Shown: positions 11,650-23,681, numbered from the stretch's first letter. The stretch: DNA of 64,000 bases from Gymnopus androsaceus JB14 (GCA_009733575.1 ML769669.1:23570-87569); one strand, 5' to 3'. Translations and numbers: made by a program. Notes: generated by a model from the sequence alone, not told the origin.

Positions 11650-13920
11650 ATGTTGAACCATTCATCGCGCGCGTATTGGGAGTTTTTAGGAGTCGCCTCG
11701 TCGTCGGTGCCCATGCTTGACGATAAGAAGAAAAAGCCAGACTTTGTTGTCATTGGCATCTGCGCTGTGCATATTCTGCTCGTCAGATTCGACTTCGCCT
11801 CCCCTCATGGAAAAGGCCTTGAAACCACTGCTCCTGCTCTATGCGTCCTCTCGATGATATCTATCTCCGTTGAGGCATTTCCTACCGCGAATACACACAC
11901 CAACGCGACGGATGATCTGGAAACGGAAATGGAGGAGAAAACCTCCCCGTCTCCGTCTCTAGCTTCGTCTCCGAATTCACAATCAGACTTTGTTGTCACT
12001 GGCATCTTCGCTCCGCCCATCACATTCGGTCTCAACACCTTTGCCTCCCCCAGTATTCTGAATGGAAAAGGTCTTAAAGCCGCCGCTCGTGCATTGTGCT
12101 TCCTTTCGATGATATCTATTTCCGTTGAAGCATGTCCAATCGCGAGAACGCACGCAAACGCGACAGATGATGTATCGGATAACCTGGAAACGGAAATGGA
12201 AATGGAAATGGAGAAACCCTCCTCGTCTCCGTGTCCATCTCCGAGTTTGCAAGACGCAGAGGATCCGAGGCTGGTGTTGCTCCAGGACGCATCGGATTTG
12301 GAGGTCGCAGTAGCCTTAAACCAGGTTGACTCACGAGGAGAGCCAGAACTCAACGAGTTCGACATCGATTGCATCCATCTGAATGGACGCTCAGATTCAA
12401 CATCCAGTTCCACAGGAGAGTCTCCTAATAATGATTCAAGTGGCGAGGAGAATAATGTTGGGTACGTTGGCTGCTTACCTACGTTATCATTATGGTCCAC
12501 GGCCCAAGCGTGCGGAGTTTCTGTTTGAGGTCATCGTCTCGGTTTATCGAGAGAGCATGGTTTGCTGACTTTTTTCCCCTTTATTTTTTTCCCTTTTGTT
12601 TTTAGGCCGGACGAAACACAAGGTGTTGGTACAGCTCCACAGGGTAGCACAGACAATGGATCTAGTGCTGGTTTTATGGGTGTTAGTACTACCGGGCCAT
12701 CTCTCTCAACGAGGATGACCCAGGCCACCCTAGGGAAGACGACGACTTCAAGTTCAACCTTGGAATCCATCACGGCCACTCCGACTGCGTTGCCAGTGAC
12801 TCCGACGACCGAAGATCCGTCACGAGGAGAGATCAAAGTAGATGGTATGCCTGCAAATTTTCATACGTTGGAATCCAAGCTTTAATTGTTTAAATATAGG
12901 TAAGATCAATGCGTCGTTTGAGTTGATTATACCGTCAGGAAAGGCAGTGTTTTCTCCGCAGGAGACGGCACCTTCGAGTCCGGGACTGAATCCATCGTTG
13001 CCTACTCTGTTGAATGTGTACGAGGCAGGTAGCACGTACAACAATAATAATATCAACAACTACACCACATGTGAACCGGACGACGACGCCGGCATGTTAA
13101 AGCTCCTTAGCGGTCTCTTGGCGGCCATTCTATTCCTCTACCTGATGAATGTAAGTCAGCTACGTTCTTCTTAAGTCTTCCCACTAAATCTCCAAATTGC
13201 TCACAGACGATCAAATCCTGGTACACTTCCTGGTGCACTTCCCAGACTGGTAAATGCTGGTACAAAGACTGGAAAATGTCGCTTCCGGGTATGCCACCAC
13301 CAAGCAGCGATGTGCCACAGCCGGAGTACAGTGAGGATGCTACCATGATTCCCTACACATACAAGCCAGAGAATGCGAGTCATAGACCCCTTGAACCTCA
13401 CTGCGCTTTGACCATAAGCAACCATACCACTGGAAGTGGCAATGGTTCGGGCACGGATGAGAGCAGTACTATTAATCCCTCTCCTACCTCCACCGTCATG
13501 ATAGTTAGTCCTTCTGCTAGTCTTACGAGTAGCAGCTGGAGCTCGGGTACTCAGACTCAGCAAACTGCCACTTTGACGAGTCCTTCTCCCACTAGTACCT
13601 CAATTTCTCCGTCGTCGTCGAGCAGCACTCTATCGACTCCTATGCCTGCAACTCAATCTGGGTGCATGTGCCCTTGCTCTACACGCCAACGCACTAATGC
13701 TTGTCCGCCCTCGAATCCAAAGCAACAATACTGTCTCCGCCCTCCTCTTCCGCGGGGACTCATCCCAGCAGAGTACCTTCCCCGTTGGGACGTCGAAAGA
13801 ACGTCATTCCTGTACAAAGATCTGAAAATCGTAAATCGTCTGATGCAACCGGCGCTTGAATCGTCGGAGGCGATATCTAGAGCTGAGAGGCCGCCGAGTT
13901 ACGTGGAGAGTGGCAATTGA
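11650..13920 (+). CDS. Ser/Thr-rich single-pass membrane protein, unknown function
   Basis: Not a family I recognise. The ATG at 11650 opens a long first exon; an internal Met at 11713 (MLDDKKKK) is an alternative start. Introns are readable at about 12461-12604 (ends TTTTTAG before GCCGGACG), about 12845-12898 and about 13150-13206. The spliced protein has two tandem N-terminal repeats with DFVV-G-I and LSMISISVEA, an acidic stretch, a Thr/Ser-rich mucin-like segment, N-glycosylation sequons, and one strong hydrophobic helix (MLKLLSGLLAAILFLYLMN) near 13092-13150. A cytoplasmic-type tail follows with a Cys cluster (CMCPC) and PPSY near the end, a possible WW-binding or endocytic motif. Topology suggests an O-glycosylated surface protein. 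That is inference. Confidence 0.6.
11741..12190 (+). repeat. Tandem duplication inside the membrane-protein gene
   Basis: Two units of about 246 bp start at 11741 and 11987. Both begin ACTTTGTTGTCA-TGGCATC and run through TCGATGATATCTAT / TCCGTTGA to the ACGCGAC(G/A)GATGA stretch. Reading frame is preserved, giving a doubled ISISVEA...NATDD segment. Confidence 0.75.
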
Positions 13921-14218
13921 TTAGGAATAGTTCAAGTTGGTATTCGGTATCCCCCTCGTTTGGAGCTCTGGAACTTCGAAGTAATTGCTTTCATAAATCA
14001 TTCCTGATATCCATTGTGTATCTGTACATATTTGCTTGGAATTATTGTTTAATACAGCCATTAAGTATCATCGCGGTGTCTTAATTCCTTCAGGCCTACA
14101 CTATGGAGAAGGCAGCAGCCAACCACAGAGGTTCAATTCAACAAGCCATTGATTTAATTAGGGTAACAGAAACTAGTAAGATACCAAATTGGGTTCATGA
14201 AGGTTGCTTTGACTGTTA

Positions 14219-15585
14219 CATAATGTGTACTTTACAGATTTCCAATTTTGAGTAAGTACAAGCTTTGCTTCACTCATGCCTTTGGCATGGTTGGGGGTCC
14301 TCAGGGTAAGTATTACTTTGATAATATTTAGATTTCCTCTGTTAGTTCCAGATAAGCATATGCAGGAGAAAATATAACATATAAATACAGAGGCATTTAT
14401 TTGAAAACCTTGATGAAAATTAAATGAAATAACATAAAGTTTATGAGTAAAACTTGTTTAATTTTGCTGGACAGAAACTTGTAAGGGTTTCTCACTTATG
14501 CTTGCCACCCCCAAAAGTTACAGCCATAAATTTTGCAAAATTTCATCAGCAAAACCTGTACCATCACAATACATTTCTTTTGTCTCTGGAGCAAGGATAG
14601 TAATCCCAGAGATCTCAAGAGACCTCCAGAGACGTCTGGAGGAGTTTGACAGCTTTTTGACAGCTGTCAGAGCTCTGGAGATCTCTGGAGACCTGTGGAG
14701 ACCAACCAGGTTTTGCAGATGTTGCCCTTTACAGCACAGTATACAGTACATAAGATCCCAAGCTGTAGGGTCCCAGCCAATATCAGTGATGCAAAAATCA
14801 TTCATTTGACCATTTTGGGACCCACCAGCATACAGCTGGCTGCTGAATTCTGGCTGTATGGGGTACCTGTAAAACAGCCACATAAATACAGCCCAAAATA
14901 AGATTAAAAAGTGTCTATGGACACCCTTTACGGTACAGTTATGGTGTGGATTCCTAAACATCTGACTCACTTATCTGACTCACTCCAAAATATGTATACA
15001 TATATCTCATCACTCTGCATCCAGCCCTTGAAGGTCAAGGATTAACTTGAATGCACATATATTACAGCCATTTGCATATCTAGATTCTAATGACAGTAGA
15101 CCAATCTAAACAGAATGATTCTGATTAAAATTACTTGGAAATATTCTAATTGGAAGATGATCTGCAAGATAGACAACTGTCACTACATGTGCAAACAACT
15201 GTAAGGGTTGGTAAGGGCTTTGTCTCACATAATTTCAACCATAAATTCAGTCAGTGTTATGTGTTATGGCTGCACTCCAAATTTCTACTAGTTCAGTCCT
15301 TAAATCAAGTGTTATGGATTCAATTTTTGAGTTTTTTACAGCCATTTTGGGAAATTTCTCGAAAATTGCATTACTATTTTGCAAAATTTGAGGTTCAACT
15401 AGCTTTGTTATGCATTATGATTCTTATTTTGCCTATTTCAGAACCCCTGTGTTATGGTTATGCAGACTTGTGGCCAAAACTATACATTACTCTTTTAATG
15501 GTCCTTAGATAGTTACTCAAATAATAAATACTTTGTAAATACTCATGTAGTTGCAGTCTATCTTGTTGAATCAGTACTGTTACTT
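14219..15585. other. AT-rich non-coding insertion
   Basis: The flanks match a contiguous stretch around 16730-16860 (CCAAATTGGGTTCATGAAGG matched by CCAAATCGGGTCGATCAAGG, and CTCGTTTGGCCAAGG matched by CTCGTTCGGCCAAAG). The intervening 1.3-1.7 kb is therefore an insertion in this copy, or a deletion in the other. It is AT-rich with scattered TTACAGCCAT / GTTATGG words and no long ORF. It hosts the MITE at 14544-14721. Its type is not recognised. Confidence 0.5.
14544..14721. mobile_element. MITE copy C
   Basis: 178 bp bounded by CATCAGCAAAACCTG and, inverted, CATCTGCAAAACCTG (one mismatch in 15). It is flanked by TT on both sides, a possible 2-bp target duplication. The interior is rich in imperfect palindromes (AGAGATCTC, GACAGCTGTC). 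It shares CTCTGGAGCAAGG and TTTTTGACAGCTGTCAG with copy A at 51538. Confidence 0.75.
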
Positions 15586-16241
15586 GCCATTCTCATTTAT
15601 CCCTAACAAAACTTCCCAGTATACTTTGATTTCTGAATCCATCATCCCAATGGTATTTGAAGCATCAGAAAATATATCATGATGTATATTGTACACTAAT
15701 AAGTAGCATCTAAGCGTGTTCCTCCATCTCCAGAAACTGAATAAATTTGAAGGACATCGGATTGCGGCACCAGTCGCAACAGCCACTGCCGCGCGCCCGC
15801 ATCCACGGAGCTTACGCCTGTACCTGGAGTGCTGAAAGGATTTCCAGCTCCGCCGGGAAACGCTAGCTACTGCGCACGTTTGAATTTTAGCACCCTGCAC
15901 CCCGTCTTCATTTCAAGTATGTTCTCGTTTGGCCAAGGTACTGAAGGAAGTCGAATCTGAACTCTTGCTGGGGCTAAGCGGGAACATTTAGTGCAGATCA
16001 CTTAGATCACTTCAACATATCATACGGGGATGGATATCTGTCTATTTCGGGTGCACTGGCTGTTCAATTTAGACTATTTGCGCTCCTGCTACAGCAGGCT
16101 GTCGTTTGTGCCATGCTTTCCGATTTGACCGTTGCAAAAACATCTTTGACTCCCAAAGAGCTGTTGATAATGGTGTTCCGCTGTCAGGCACCTCGAGCTG
16201 TAATCGAATCATGATGTTGAGCACTAGCGGGATGGGCTGTA

Positions 16242-16556
16242 GTGCTCTTCACTCGAGCTTTTATTAGGTTCGTTCGCTACGTTGTGTTCAGCTTTAGGTT
16301 TATTCTCATTTTACAGCTAGACCATGAACATGAACCTTCGGTGATTAGAAAATCTTCATTTCACGAGAAGCCGTCCCCGTCCTCGTCTCCGTCTCTGAAT
16401 TCACAATCAGAGTTTGTTGTCACTGGCATCTTTGCTACGCTCACCACACCCGGCCCCAGCACCCCGCCTCCCATGGAAAAGGTCTTAAAGCCATCGCTCA
16501 TGTTTTATGCATCCTCTCGATGCTAGTATCTGCTTCCTTCGAAGCATGTCCTATCG
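16242..16556 (+). pseudogene. Internally deleted copy of the 11.65-13.92 kb gene
   Basis: The sequence follows the upstream region and the ACCATGAACATGAACC leader. It jumps to the second internal repeat (CAATCAGAGTTTGTTGTCAC), runs to GCATGTCCTATCGTGAG, then joins directly to sequence equivalent to the 3' flank at 13925 (AATAGTTCAAGTTGGTAT). Two internal blocks are missing, including the transmembrane segment, so no equivalent protein can be made. Confidence 0.7.
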
Positions 16557-17110
16557 TGAGAATAGTTCAAGTTGGTATTTGGTATCCCTTTCATCTAGAG
16601 CTCTTGAGCTCCAAATGAGTGAGTAATTACATTCATATTGATACCGATTATGGATCTATACTGTACATATATTCTTGCAAATCACTGTTTGATACAGCCG
16701 CTACTGAGTATCATCGCAGTCAATCTTAATTAATTCCCCTATGGTAATTACCAAATCGGGTCGATCAAGGTCGCTTTGACATTTACTGACATAACTCGAG
16801 TATAGATAGTTCCAGTTTCGAATAATAGTATCTCGTTCGGCCAAAGCATTGAAAGAATTCATACTCAGATCACTCCATATCACAAGATAACAGTATGCAG
16901 AAAATCGTTTTTTGGAATTGAGAAGGTATTAGCTTATTAGTAAGGATACGCTATTCTCTAAGCGAGGGAGCAAAATATCGAAAGGTCAACTAGGGAATGT
17001 ATGTAGCACGAACGACTGACACATCAAAACCGACGCGAGCAATCTGTAGAGATATCGATCAGCCACAACATAATATGCAAAGCGCAGAAAATAATGCATA
17101 CCTGAGCCAC
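16557..17110. other. Duplicated 3' flank and spacer
   Basis: 16557-16735 matches 13925-14085, the 3' flank of the intact membrane-protein gene. The remainder is AT-rich with no gene seen. Confidence 0.55.
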
Positions 17111-17916
17111 TTAGGCAGAAGTGATGGTGGCCACTGCGGTAGAGAAAATGGTGGTAGCTGAGGTAGAGAAAACAGTGGTCGCAGACTCGACAACCGTGGA
17201 AGATACGGTCGACCAAGATACACTGAGGAAACCGAAGCAGCTGGTGGCACCGAGCGAGAGAATGATAGACAAAACTTCGCCGAGGAGAGGAAGGAGGACA
17301 ATAAGCAGTCCACCAACGAGGTTAAGGATGAGCTGCAGCAATGTAGCAACGATCTCAGCCACCTCCACAAGGAGAGCAGTGACAGCAACCCTATTGGCAG
17401 CAGAGACAACGCTCAAGACAGCACCAAGGGCGTAGAAGATCAACTAGCAAATATCTATCAGAAAAGTGAAAACGAGAACTAAAGAATCAAACGCACAGTA
17501 AGGAGCTCGCAGACAAGCGCAGCAACTTCGAAGACGGTGAGCACCACACCATCGACGGTGGTCAAGACGGTGACGAGAGCCGTGCCAGAAAGAGCCTTCA
17601 CTTCCGTGATAGCAGTGGTGATGGTAGTCTTAATCTCAGTCACGATAGGAGTCAAAATCTCGACGGTACAGTTCTCGGTGGTGATGTAGGCTAAAGTGGA
17701 CGCGTCAGTTCAGTCAGAGGAAGAAACATAACAAAAATACTCACTGAGCTCCAAAAGAAGGGGTCTGATAGTGGTGGTAACATCAACGATGATACTGTCG
17801 ATGTCCTGGCACAAGCAGCGGGCCTCCAAAGCATTCGAGGCGGGGGTGACCGGAGCCGCGAAAGAGAAAGCGGCAGAGGCAACAGTGGCAAGGAGGGAGA
17901 GAGTGCTGAAACGCAT
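17111..17916 (-). CDS. Small secreted hydrophobic protein, paralog 1
   Basis: About 230 residues in three exons. The ATG at 17916 gives MRFSTLSLLATVASAAFSF, a clear signal peptide ending near AAP, then a Cys-containing stretch. Intron 1 follows GAGCTCA (donor GTGAGT, near 17744) and exon 2 begins YITTENCTVEILTPIV. Intron 2 (donor GTGCGT near 17500) leads to exon 3 starting LIFYALGAVLSVVS. This exon is almost entirely long aliphatic helices and ends in a Ser/Thr/Val-rich tail before the TAA at 17111. No enzyme motif is visible. It pairs with the paralog at 19922-20670 on the same strand. The structure resembles secreted proteins of unknown function expanded in Agaricomycetes; an interface or effector-like role is only a guess. 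Confidence 0.7.
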
Positions 17917-18016
17917 TGTCAAGAAAAGAAAGTGGGGTGGAAAGAGAGTGTGAGGGTTGTGAGGGTCGTTCGAGAGAGTTGACGTGAGTCGATGGAGAAA
18001 AATAGGCAGCAAACAG

Positions 18017-18032
18017 CTAGTCTTTATACTCT
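18017..18032 (-). promoter_or_regulatory. TATA box of secreted paralog 1
   Basis: On the minus strand AGTATAAAGACTAG lies about 100 bp upstream of the ATG at 17916. The identical word sits at the same relative place upstream of paralog 2, supporting a conserved core promoter. Confidence 0.65.
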
Positions 18033-18660
18033 CCCTCACCAGTCACGCGTCGCGGAAATAAGATGTTTTTCATGAGGAGATTTCGGACTCGATACTTTAC
18101 GCGACAATTTCAATTCTCGTAAAGATCAGAGTCGTTGGAGTAATTCAAAAATGGAGTTCTGTCAAAGACTGAGCGCTGGAATACGGGCTTTCTCTGAGCA
18201 TGAGATATATTAAGCAGATAATATGCAGCAACAGCATAGACTTACCAGTCGAGGTTACTAACAGATTGAGAAATCTTCTGAAGCTCTTCCACTGTAGTAG
18301 CAGAACGCTATCTAAATCTGCCGATGTATCTATTCTGGGAAGGCGCGGAACTTGTAAGGAAGCAAGTTATCAAGTTCAGCCGACCGAGAAATGAGCAACT
18401 TGACATCAATATCATCAGAGTCGGAGCCGGACCAGAGACGCAAGTTGACGGAGAAAATAGGCCAGAACTGCAGATTATATCCGCGCGTCCGAGTTCAGAG
18501 ATTCTACAGACACGTCCGCTGGACGAAACAAAAGTAACTAATGAGAATTTAGCAGCCGGAAGACTCGCGTCGGTGCAATACGCACTGAGTACGTCGTCCA
18601 TCTTATGGTCCATTTCGGGCTACGCAGAACTTTTTTAGCAGAATAATTTAAACACGAACG

Positions 18661-19464
18661 TCACTCGCTAGCTGACCCTGAAAGCAACCTCCGCAGCCTT
18701 TCTGTCAGGGAAACATAGACGCCGAGACGCGTCGGAGCGCTGGATGCGTACTCGGACTCCAGTCTTTCATTTACAGTGCATACATTGAGAAAACCTTCAA
18801 AAATAATCACCGTTTGAAGGACCTTGGCCGAGCTGAAGCGATGTGGGCCAAACAGCTTGATCATGAAGTCCGAAATATGCATTGCGCATAATCGTAAAGA
18901 CTCATCACTATAATAGAAAGTCTCTAAACCTGCTCCAAACACAGTTGTGGAGCGTTCATCTGGGGATACTATGCCGCATCGCTTTATACATTTCCCTCAG
19001 CGGCCAAGAAATACCTACATGAAACACTACACGCTTACTACTTATACCTTGCGGCTGCCTTGCGGGTCCAAGACGACACTGGCATGTCGAAGCCCTGAGC
19101 CTTGAGGTATTTAGCGTAAGTATGTATTCTTTCCGTAGGGTAAGACATACGGCAGGACTCCAAAAGTGAGACAGAGCGCTGAATAAGATCGTTTCGAAAC
19201 CAGCAAAGGTTTTCCAAGGCATACGAGCCTGTCCGCACGTCAATCCACAGAATTTATCGCCGTCTCACATAATAAGTAGTGCCGGAAACAAAGATCAGCG
19301 GATCCAAGAGGTGTCCACGATTTTACAGGATCGGAAGGCGTTCGATAGTACCAGTTACTCAAAACGGACAGAGGCCGTTCTTTACTTCGAACATACACTG
19401 CAGAAAAAGTCAACCTAAATAATGACTCTGTAAATGATAAAAGGAAAGAAAGCAAACCGCGCAA
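18661..19464 (-). CDS. Unrecognised multi-exon gene or gene remnant
   Basis: Three minus-strand pieces look coding. The upstream piece, 19240-19370, reads SKERPLSVLSNWYYRTPSD. After an intron (GTGAGACGG...GGACAG) comes SYALENLCWFRNDLIQ, continuing to YAKYLKAQGFDMPVSSW at about 19060-19210. A second intron (GTATAAG...TTTAG) may lead to a piece around 18661-18910 with DESLRLCAMHISDFM. No start codon exon is clear and I cannot name a family. It may be a decayed gene. Further ORFs at 18308-18640 on either strand are not convincing. Confidence 0.3.
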
Positions 19465-19921
19465 ATGAAGCCCACACTAGAATTGTACAGAGTAGTCTTT
19501 GTAACTTGTGTCTTCCGGAACGTATCTAGTGTTAGTTCGAAGAAAAGAATCGGAAGAAGGAAGAGAGAGAAAATGAGCGGCAGGAATCTAAATATAGCAA
19601 GCTTGCTTGCGAGAGTCTGCCTAAGCAGGAATCATGATTTGGCACCTCTAAATCTTTGCTAAATCTCGCTATTGAAGCTTGAACGGTCGATGTATTAATT
19701 AGACAGTCAGAAGAGGACGTCTAAGTTGCTGTCTACTATCCAGGAGGTAATTAATGTTCATATCATAACGAATTCGAGCTGCGAACTGCTAAAATGTATC
19801 TAGCGACTTGGAGTGAGATAGTGAGGACATGCTCCGACTGAAGTCAACGAAGAAAGCCACTAAAGAGTGATCTTCAATCCCAAAAATTATGAACAGATTT
19901 CGAAATAAAACGTACATCAAC

Positions 19922-20670
19922 TTAAGAAGCGTAACCAGTAGCAGTAGCGACGACGGAGGACACAGAGATATTGAGGAAGGAGTACTCGTCGCTGATGCCG
20001 AGGGAGATAATGATAGTCAGAATGCTGCCGAGGAAGGGAAGAAGGCAGGCAAGCAATCCATCAACAAGCTGAAGGATGAGCTGAAGCAATGTGGCAACGA
20101 GCTCTGCTACCTCAGCAAGGAGAGGAATGATAACGTTAGCGTCGAGGTTGTAGGCGACCTTCAAGACAGCACTGAGTCCACCGAAAATCAACTAGAAAAT
20201 CAAGTTAAGAACCGTTACTCAGATAAAGACAAAACGGTAAGGCTTACGGTAAGGAGGCCAAAGACAAGTTGAGCGACGTCAGAGACAGTAAGAACCACAC
20301 CCTCGACAGTTGTTAAGACAGTAATGAGGGCCACGCCAGTGAGACTCTCGACATCTTTGATGGCGCCGGTAAGAACAACCTTGATGTCATACACGATGGG
20401 GGTCAAGTCGGCGACAGTGCAGTTTTCGGTAGTGATGTAGGCTAAAAGTCCACGCGCCAATTGAGCTAAAGGAGAGAATGTATGGCACAAAAACCTACAG
20501 AGTTCCTCGATAAGAGGGGTGAGGCTAGTGGTGACTCCCGAGATGATACATTGAATATCGTAGCACTGGCCGCGAGCCTCTAGAGCGGACGATGCGGTAG
20601 TGAGAGGTGCTGCGAAGGAGAAAGCGGCGGAGGCAGCAGTGACGAGAAGGGAGAGAGTGCTGAAACGCAT
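19922..20670 (-). CDS. Small secreted hydrophobic protein, paralog 2
   Basis: Same architecture as the gene at 17111-17916. Signal peptide MRFSTLSLLVTAASAAFSF at 20670, a Cys-containing linker (CYDIQCII), an intron after EELS (donor GTAGGT), the shared YITTENCTV start of exon 2, TVLTTVEGVVLTV, and a second intron (GTAAGC...CTAG). The helical exon 3 starts LIFGGLSAVLKV and ends TATGYAS at 19922. The last exon is shorter than in paralog 1 and lacks its Ser/Thr tail. Tandem duplication with diverged C-termini suggests ongoing diversification. Function unknown. Confidence 0.7.
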
Positions 20671-20773
20671 TGTCAAAAGAATGTGGGTAGAAAGAGAGTG
20701 TGAGTTGCGAGTTGTTCGAGCTCGAGAGAAGACAAGCGAATACAAGTCGACGAGGATTGAAAGGTGCGAAGGG

Positions 20774-20789
20774 CTAGTCTTTATACTCC
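20774..20789 (-). promoter_or_regulatory. TATA box of secreted paralog 2
   Basis: AGTATAAAGACTAG on the minus strand, about 105-115 bp upstream of the ATG at 20670. It matches the element upstream of paralog 1. Confidence 0.65.
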
Positions 20790-20989
20790 TCGAATCCTCG
20801 AGAGCCGGAAGCTGACCATTAGACGGACTCCACTTGGATACATTCCAGACGTCGAAGACAGGCAGATATAGGGGGGAATTCCGAGTAATTGTATGAGATT
20901 AAGCATGAATGTACTATGAGATGAATGCATTTGCGCCTTCGAGCTTCAATGTAAGTCCGTTTACACATAGAAGAGAATGAGAAGCAGAG

Positions 20990-21560
20990 AGATTCGTCTG
21001 GATCGAGGAAGTTGCGGGGACGGGGCAAAAGGAACCCTGTGCGTTAAGTTCTGCTATGAAAAATTGGGTGGAAGGAGGAGGACATGCAACTGGACGGTGC
21101 CGAGTAATAAATTTGACACTATGCAATACCCCTAGGTGGAGCAAAAAAAAGTTGAACCCTGGATGCTACATAAAAGACTGCAGAAATGGAGGAGAAAACA
21201 CGTACATGCAACAGGACGGTTCCGAGTAATGCGTACTACTCGCGCTCAACCTTCTGGAAACAAGTATGTAGATGGCAACCCGAAAACACCACGTATACTC
21301 TACGATCTCATATATCCGCTAGAGACGGAGAATTGGCAGTGGAAACTGGAGAAACATGAATGATTGGCGTTCGCATGTTATTCCGTTATTGAATTGGTTT
21401 GAGATACGATTTCTCGAAGTACGTTGAAGAGCCCGGGCTTGATAGCAGCCACTGTCCACGAAGAATGCAACAAGAACGAATGAAATTTACAAGCTGGCTA
21501 TGTAGTCTCACGTGGCTATGTGGCGCAGTGTTAATACGCGTCATCCATCCCAGTTCTGTC
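20990..21560 (+). repeat. Dispersed non-coding repeat, copy 1
   Basis: Paired with 22680-23440. Shared words include ACGGGG-AAAAGGA, GTTGAACCCTGG-TGCTACAT, ACAGGAC-TTCCGAGTAATGC, CTTCTGGAAACAAG and TACGTTGAAGAGCCC. Within the copy there is a short tandem doubling (two GGAGCAAAA / CCGAGTAAT units). No ORF is conserved between copies. It may be a decayed transposon or a duplicated intergenic block. Confidence 0.65.
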
Positions 21561-22679
21561 GACTAAGAAAAAACGAATCCGATCTGAAACTCATCCCCAG
21601 AAAACATGCTTCGTTTGCTCAACGTCTGCGGCTTTCAAGTTCGTCCTCTGTCAGGCTATCAACGGTTATTAGTTTTCCGCTTCTTTATGCGACTCTTACT
21701 AGAAATCCGACATATACAGTTGTTCCAAGGTGGTGAAATATGTTGAAAATTGGCGGTCATCGTACACTGTTTGTGATCTCTTGCTCTTAACACCTATCAT
21801 CGTACGCTTATGGTCCAGCTCTTATTCTCAATGCCCACTCTATGATTCTGGCCGAGTAACTCGGATAGTAACGCCCCTTTTCGCTGCTTCAATGCCAGAA
21901 CCTCGTCATCGAGTATGTGTTCTTGAATCTTTTTGGCTCAGTTTAGCAATGGCGTGTGTTTCCTCCTGCTTATCACCTAGATCTTTCCTGATTCTTTTAC
22001 TCCATAGGTTTTGGCAACCAAGTCGGAGCCCCTCAGACTCTGCTGCTTTTCCCCAGTCGTAGTGCTTCGTTTTCCCCGCATAGAAAAGCTGCGGAACATT
22101 TCTAGCGGCATGCAATCCGTCCAAGTGTTGTATGATTCTTCATATCCGTAACACGGCTGGCGCGATGGTGGCGGGTATTCGTCTTGAGTAAAACGATTGG
22201 CGCCTACTAGAATGATCATAATTTATCGTGCGCGAAATGATCAACTCTCGAAACGGTGTGACTACCTTGTTGGCCAAGTTTATTTACGATGTGCTGAATG
22301 TTTCGCAAGCAAGGAAGCCTTGACTTCCTGCACCAGAACTGTACCAGCCTTTACTTATCAATTAATATAGGTGCTTCTCTTTGGTCTCCTCACTATTAAC
22401 CATTCATAAAGCGCCTATCTCCCTGGTTTCATTCGTACCTGGTTCGAACGTGGCGATTCGAGTGGTCTTGACTGCTTGCCACACTAGGTGGCCGCGGTAC
22501 ACATACTTATAGGCGCTATGTGTGTAACACGGAATCCGGCTTTTTTTCAGAGTCAATGGGACGATGCCGGTTTATCTACCTCAACATTCGAATGACCCGG
22601 TCAGAGAGGTTCAGGTGATAAATACCCAGATGCCTCGTTTTGTTAATCACGATCTTTCCGTCTCTGCTAACATTTGTCT
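21561..22679. other. Spacer between the two repeat copies
   Basis: About 1.1 kb with no ORF I can support as a gene on either strand. A GGTTCGAAC word near 22440 resembles a tRNA B box, but no cloverleaf could be drawn around it. Confidence 0.45.
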
Positions 22680-23440
22680 GGGATCGACAAACCGCCCGGA
22701 CGGGGTAAAAGGAGCTGAACCCTGGACGTTAAGTTCTGCTATATGAAAGATAGTAAATTGGCTGGAAGAGGAAACGCACGTACATGCACGGTGTCAAGGA
22801 ATCAATGTCATATCAAACTGCGAACGGAACGCGATACTGCCAGGTAGTGGAGCAGAAAGAGTTGAACCCTGGCTGCTACATGAAAGACTGCAAAAATAGA
22901 AGAGAAAACACACGTACATGCAACAGGACCATTCCGAGTAATGCATTTAACATCATACCGCTCGTGTTTAATCTTCTGGAAACAAGCATTTAAATGGCAA
23001 CCGAAATCTACCACGTATATTCTACGATCTACAGATCATTCTTATCCGTTAGAGCAGCGCATTGGAAACTGGAGAAACATAAACGGTTTCGTTGAATCGA
23101 TTTTCGTTTGTTTCTTTCGCATGCTATTCCGTTATTGGAATCGCTTGAGGTTGGCTTGATTGAGAAGTTGAGATACGAATCTACGATTTTCGAAAACGAT
23201 AAGCCGGAATAGAATCAAACAGGCATGTACGTTGAAGAGCCCCCAAACTTGACAGCAGCCACTGTCTACCAAAAATGAGCGAGGAATATGTCGTTATTCA
23301 ATGCAGATAGCAAGCAAAATGTAGGGGTCAAGAGAAGGGTCAAGAGAAGGGTTACTGTCGATAGAAAAATCGGGACGCGTTACATGGATATGTGGCGCTA
23401 TGACGCGCATGTACGCGTCTTTCTACGACACCCCTGCTCC
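22680..23440 (+). repeat. Dispersed non-coding repeat, copy 2
   Basis: Second copy of the 20990-21560 element, with local expansions such as a doubled GGGTCAAGAGAAG near 23326-23350. Alignment is good over GAGTTGAACCCTGGCTGCTA, then the GAGAAAACAC-CGTACATGCA stretch and GTACGTTGAAGAGCCC. Both copies lie in the same orientation. Confidence 0.65.
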
Positions 23441-23681
23441 CACCATCTCAAGCCCGTGGCTCAATAAATGAGACATAGCCTGATTTGTTTCGAGTCCAAC
23501 TTACGGATCTGCAGCAGTAGTACTCCGAGCCGTAGAGATGAGATGATCCTGTACATAACTCGGATCGGAAAAATGTGTGGTATGGCCGGTTTAGTTGAAC
23601 AATACTTTATTGGTCATTGGTACAGATATTCATCAGTTGTCTCCTCGAAGCAGAACGAGATGGTAGAAAAGAGGTAACGAG

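Noticed and set aside
14219..15585. AT-rich block as a LINE or DNA transposon
   Set aside because: No reverse transcriptase or transposase motif in any frame and no clear terminal repeats; left unclassified.
18324..18638. Plus-strand ORF of 104 codons, MYLFWEGAELVRKQ
   Set aside because: No homology recognised, no intron or promoter support, and a competing open frame exists on the other strand.
22430..22500. tRNA-like B box GGTTCGAAC
   Set aside because: No matching A box at the right distance and no acceptor stem could be paired.
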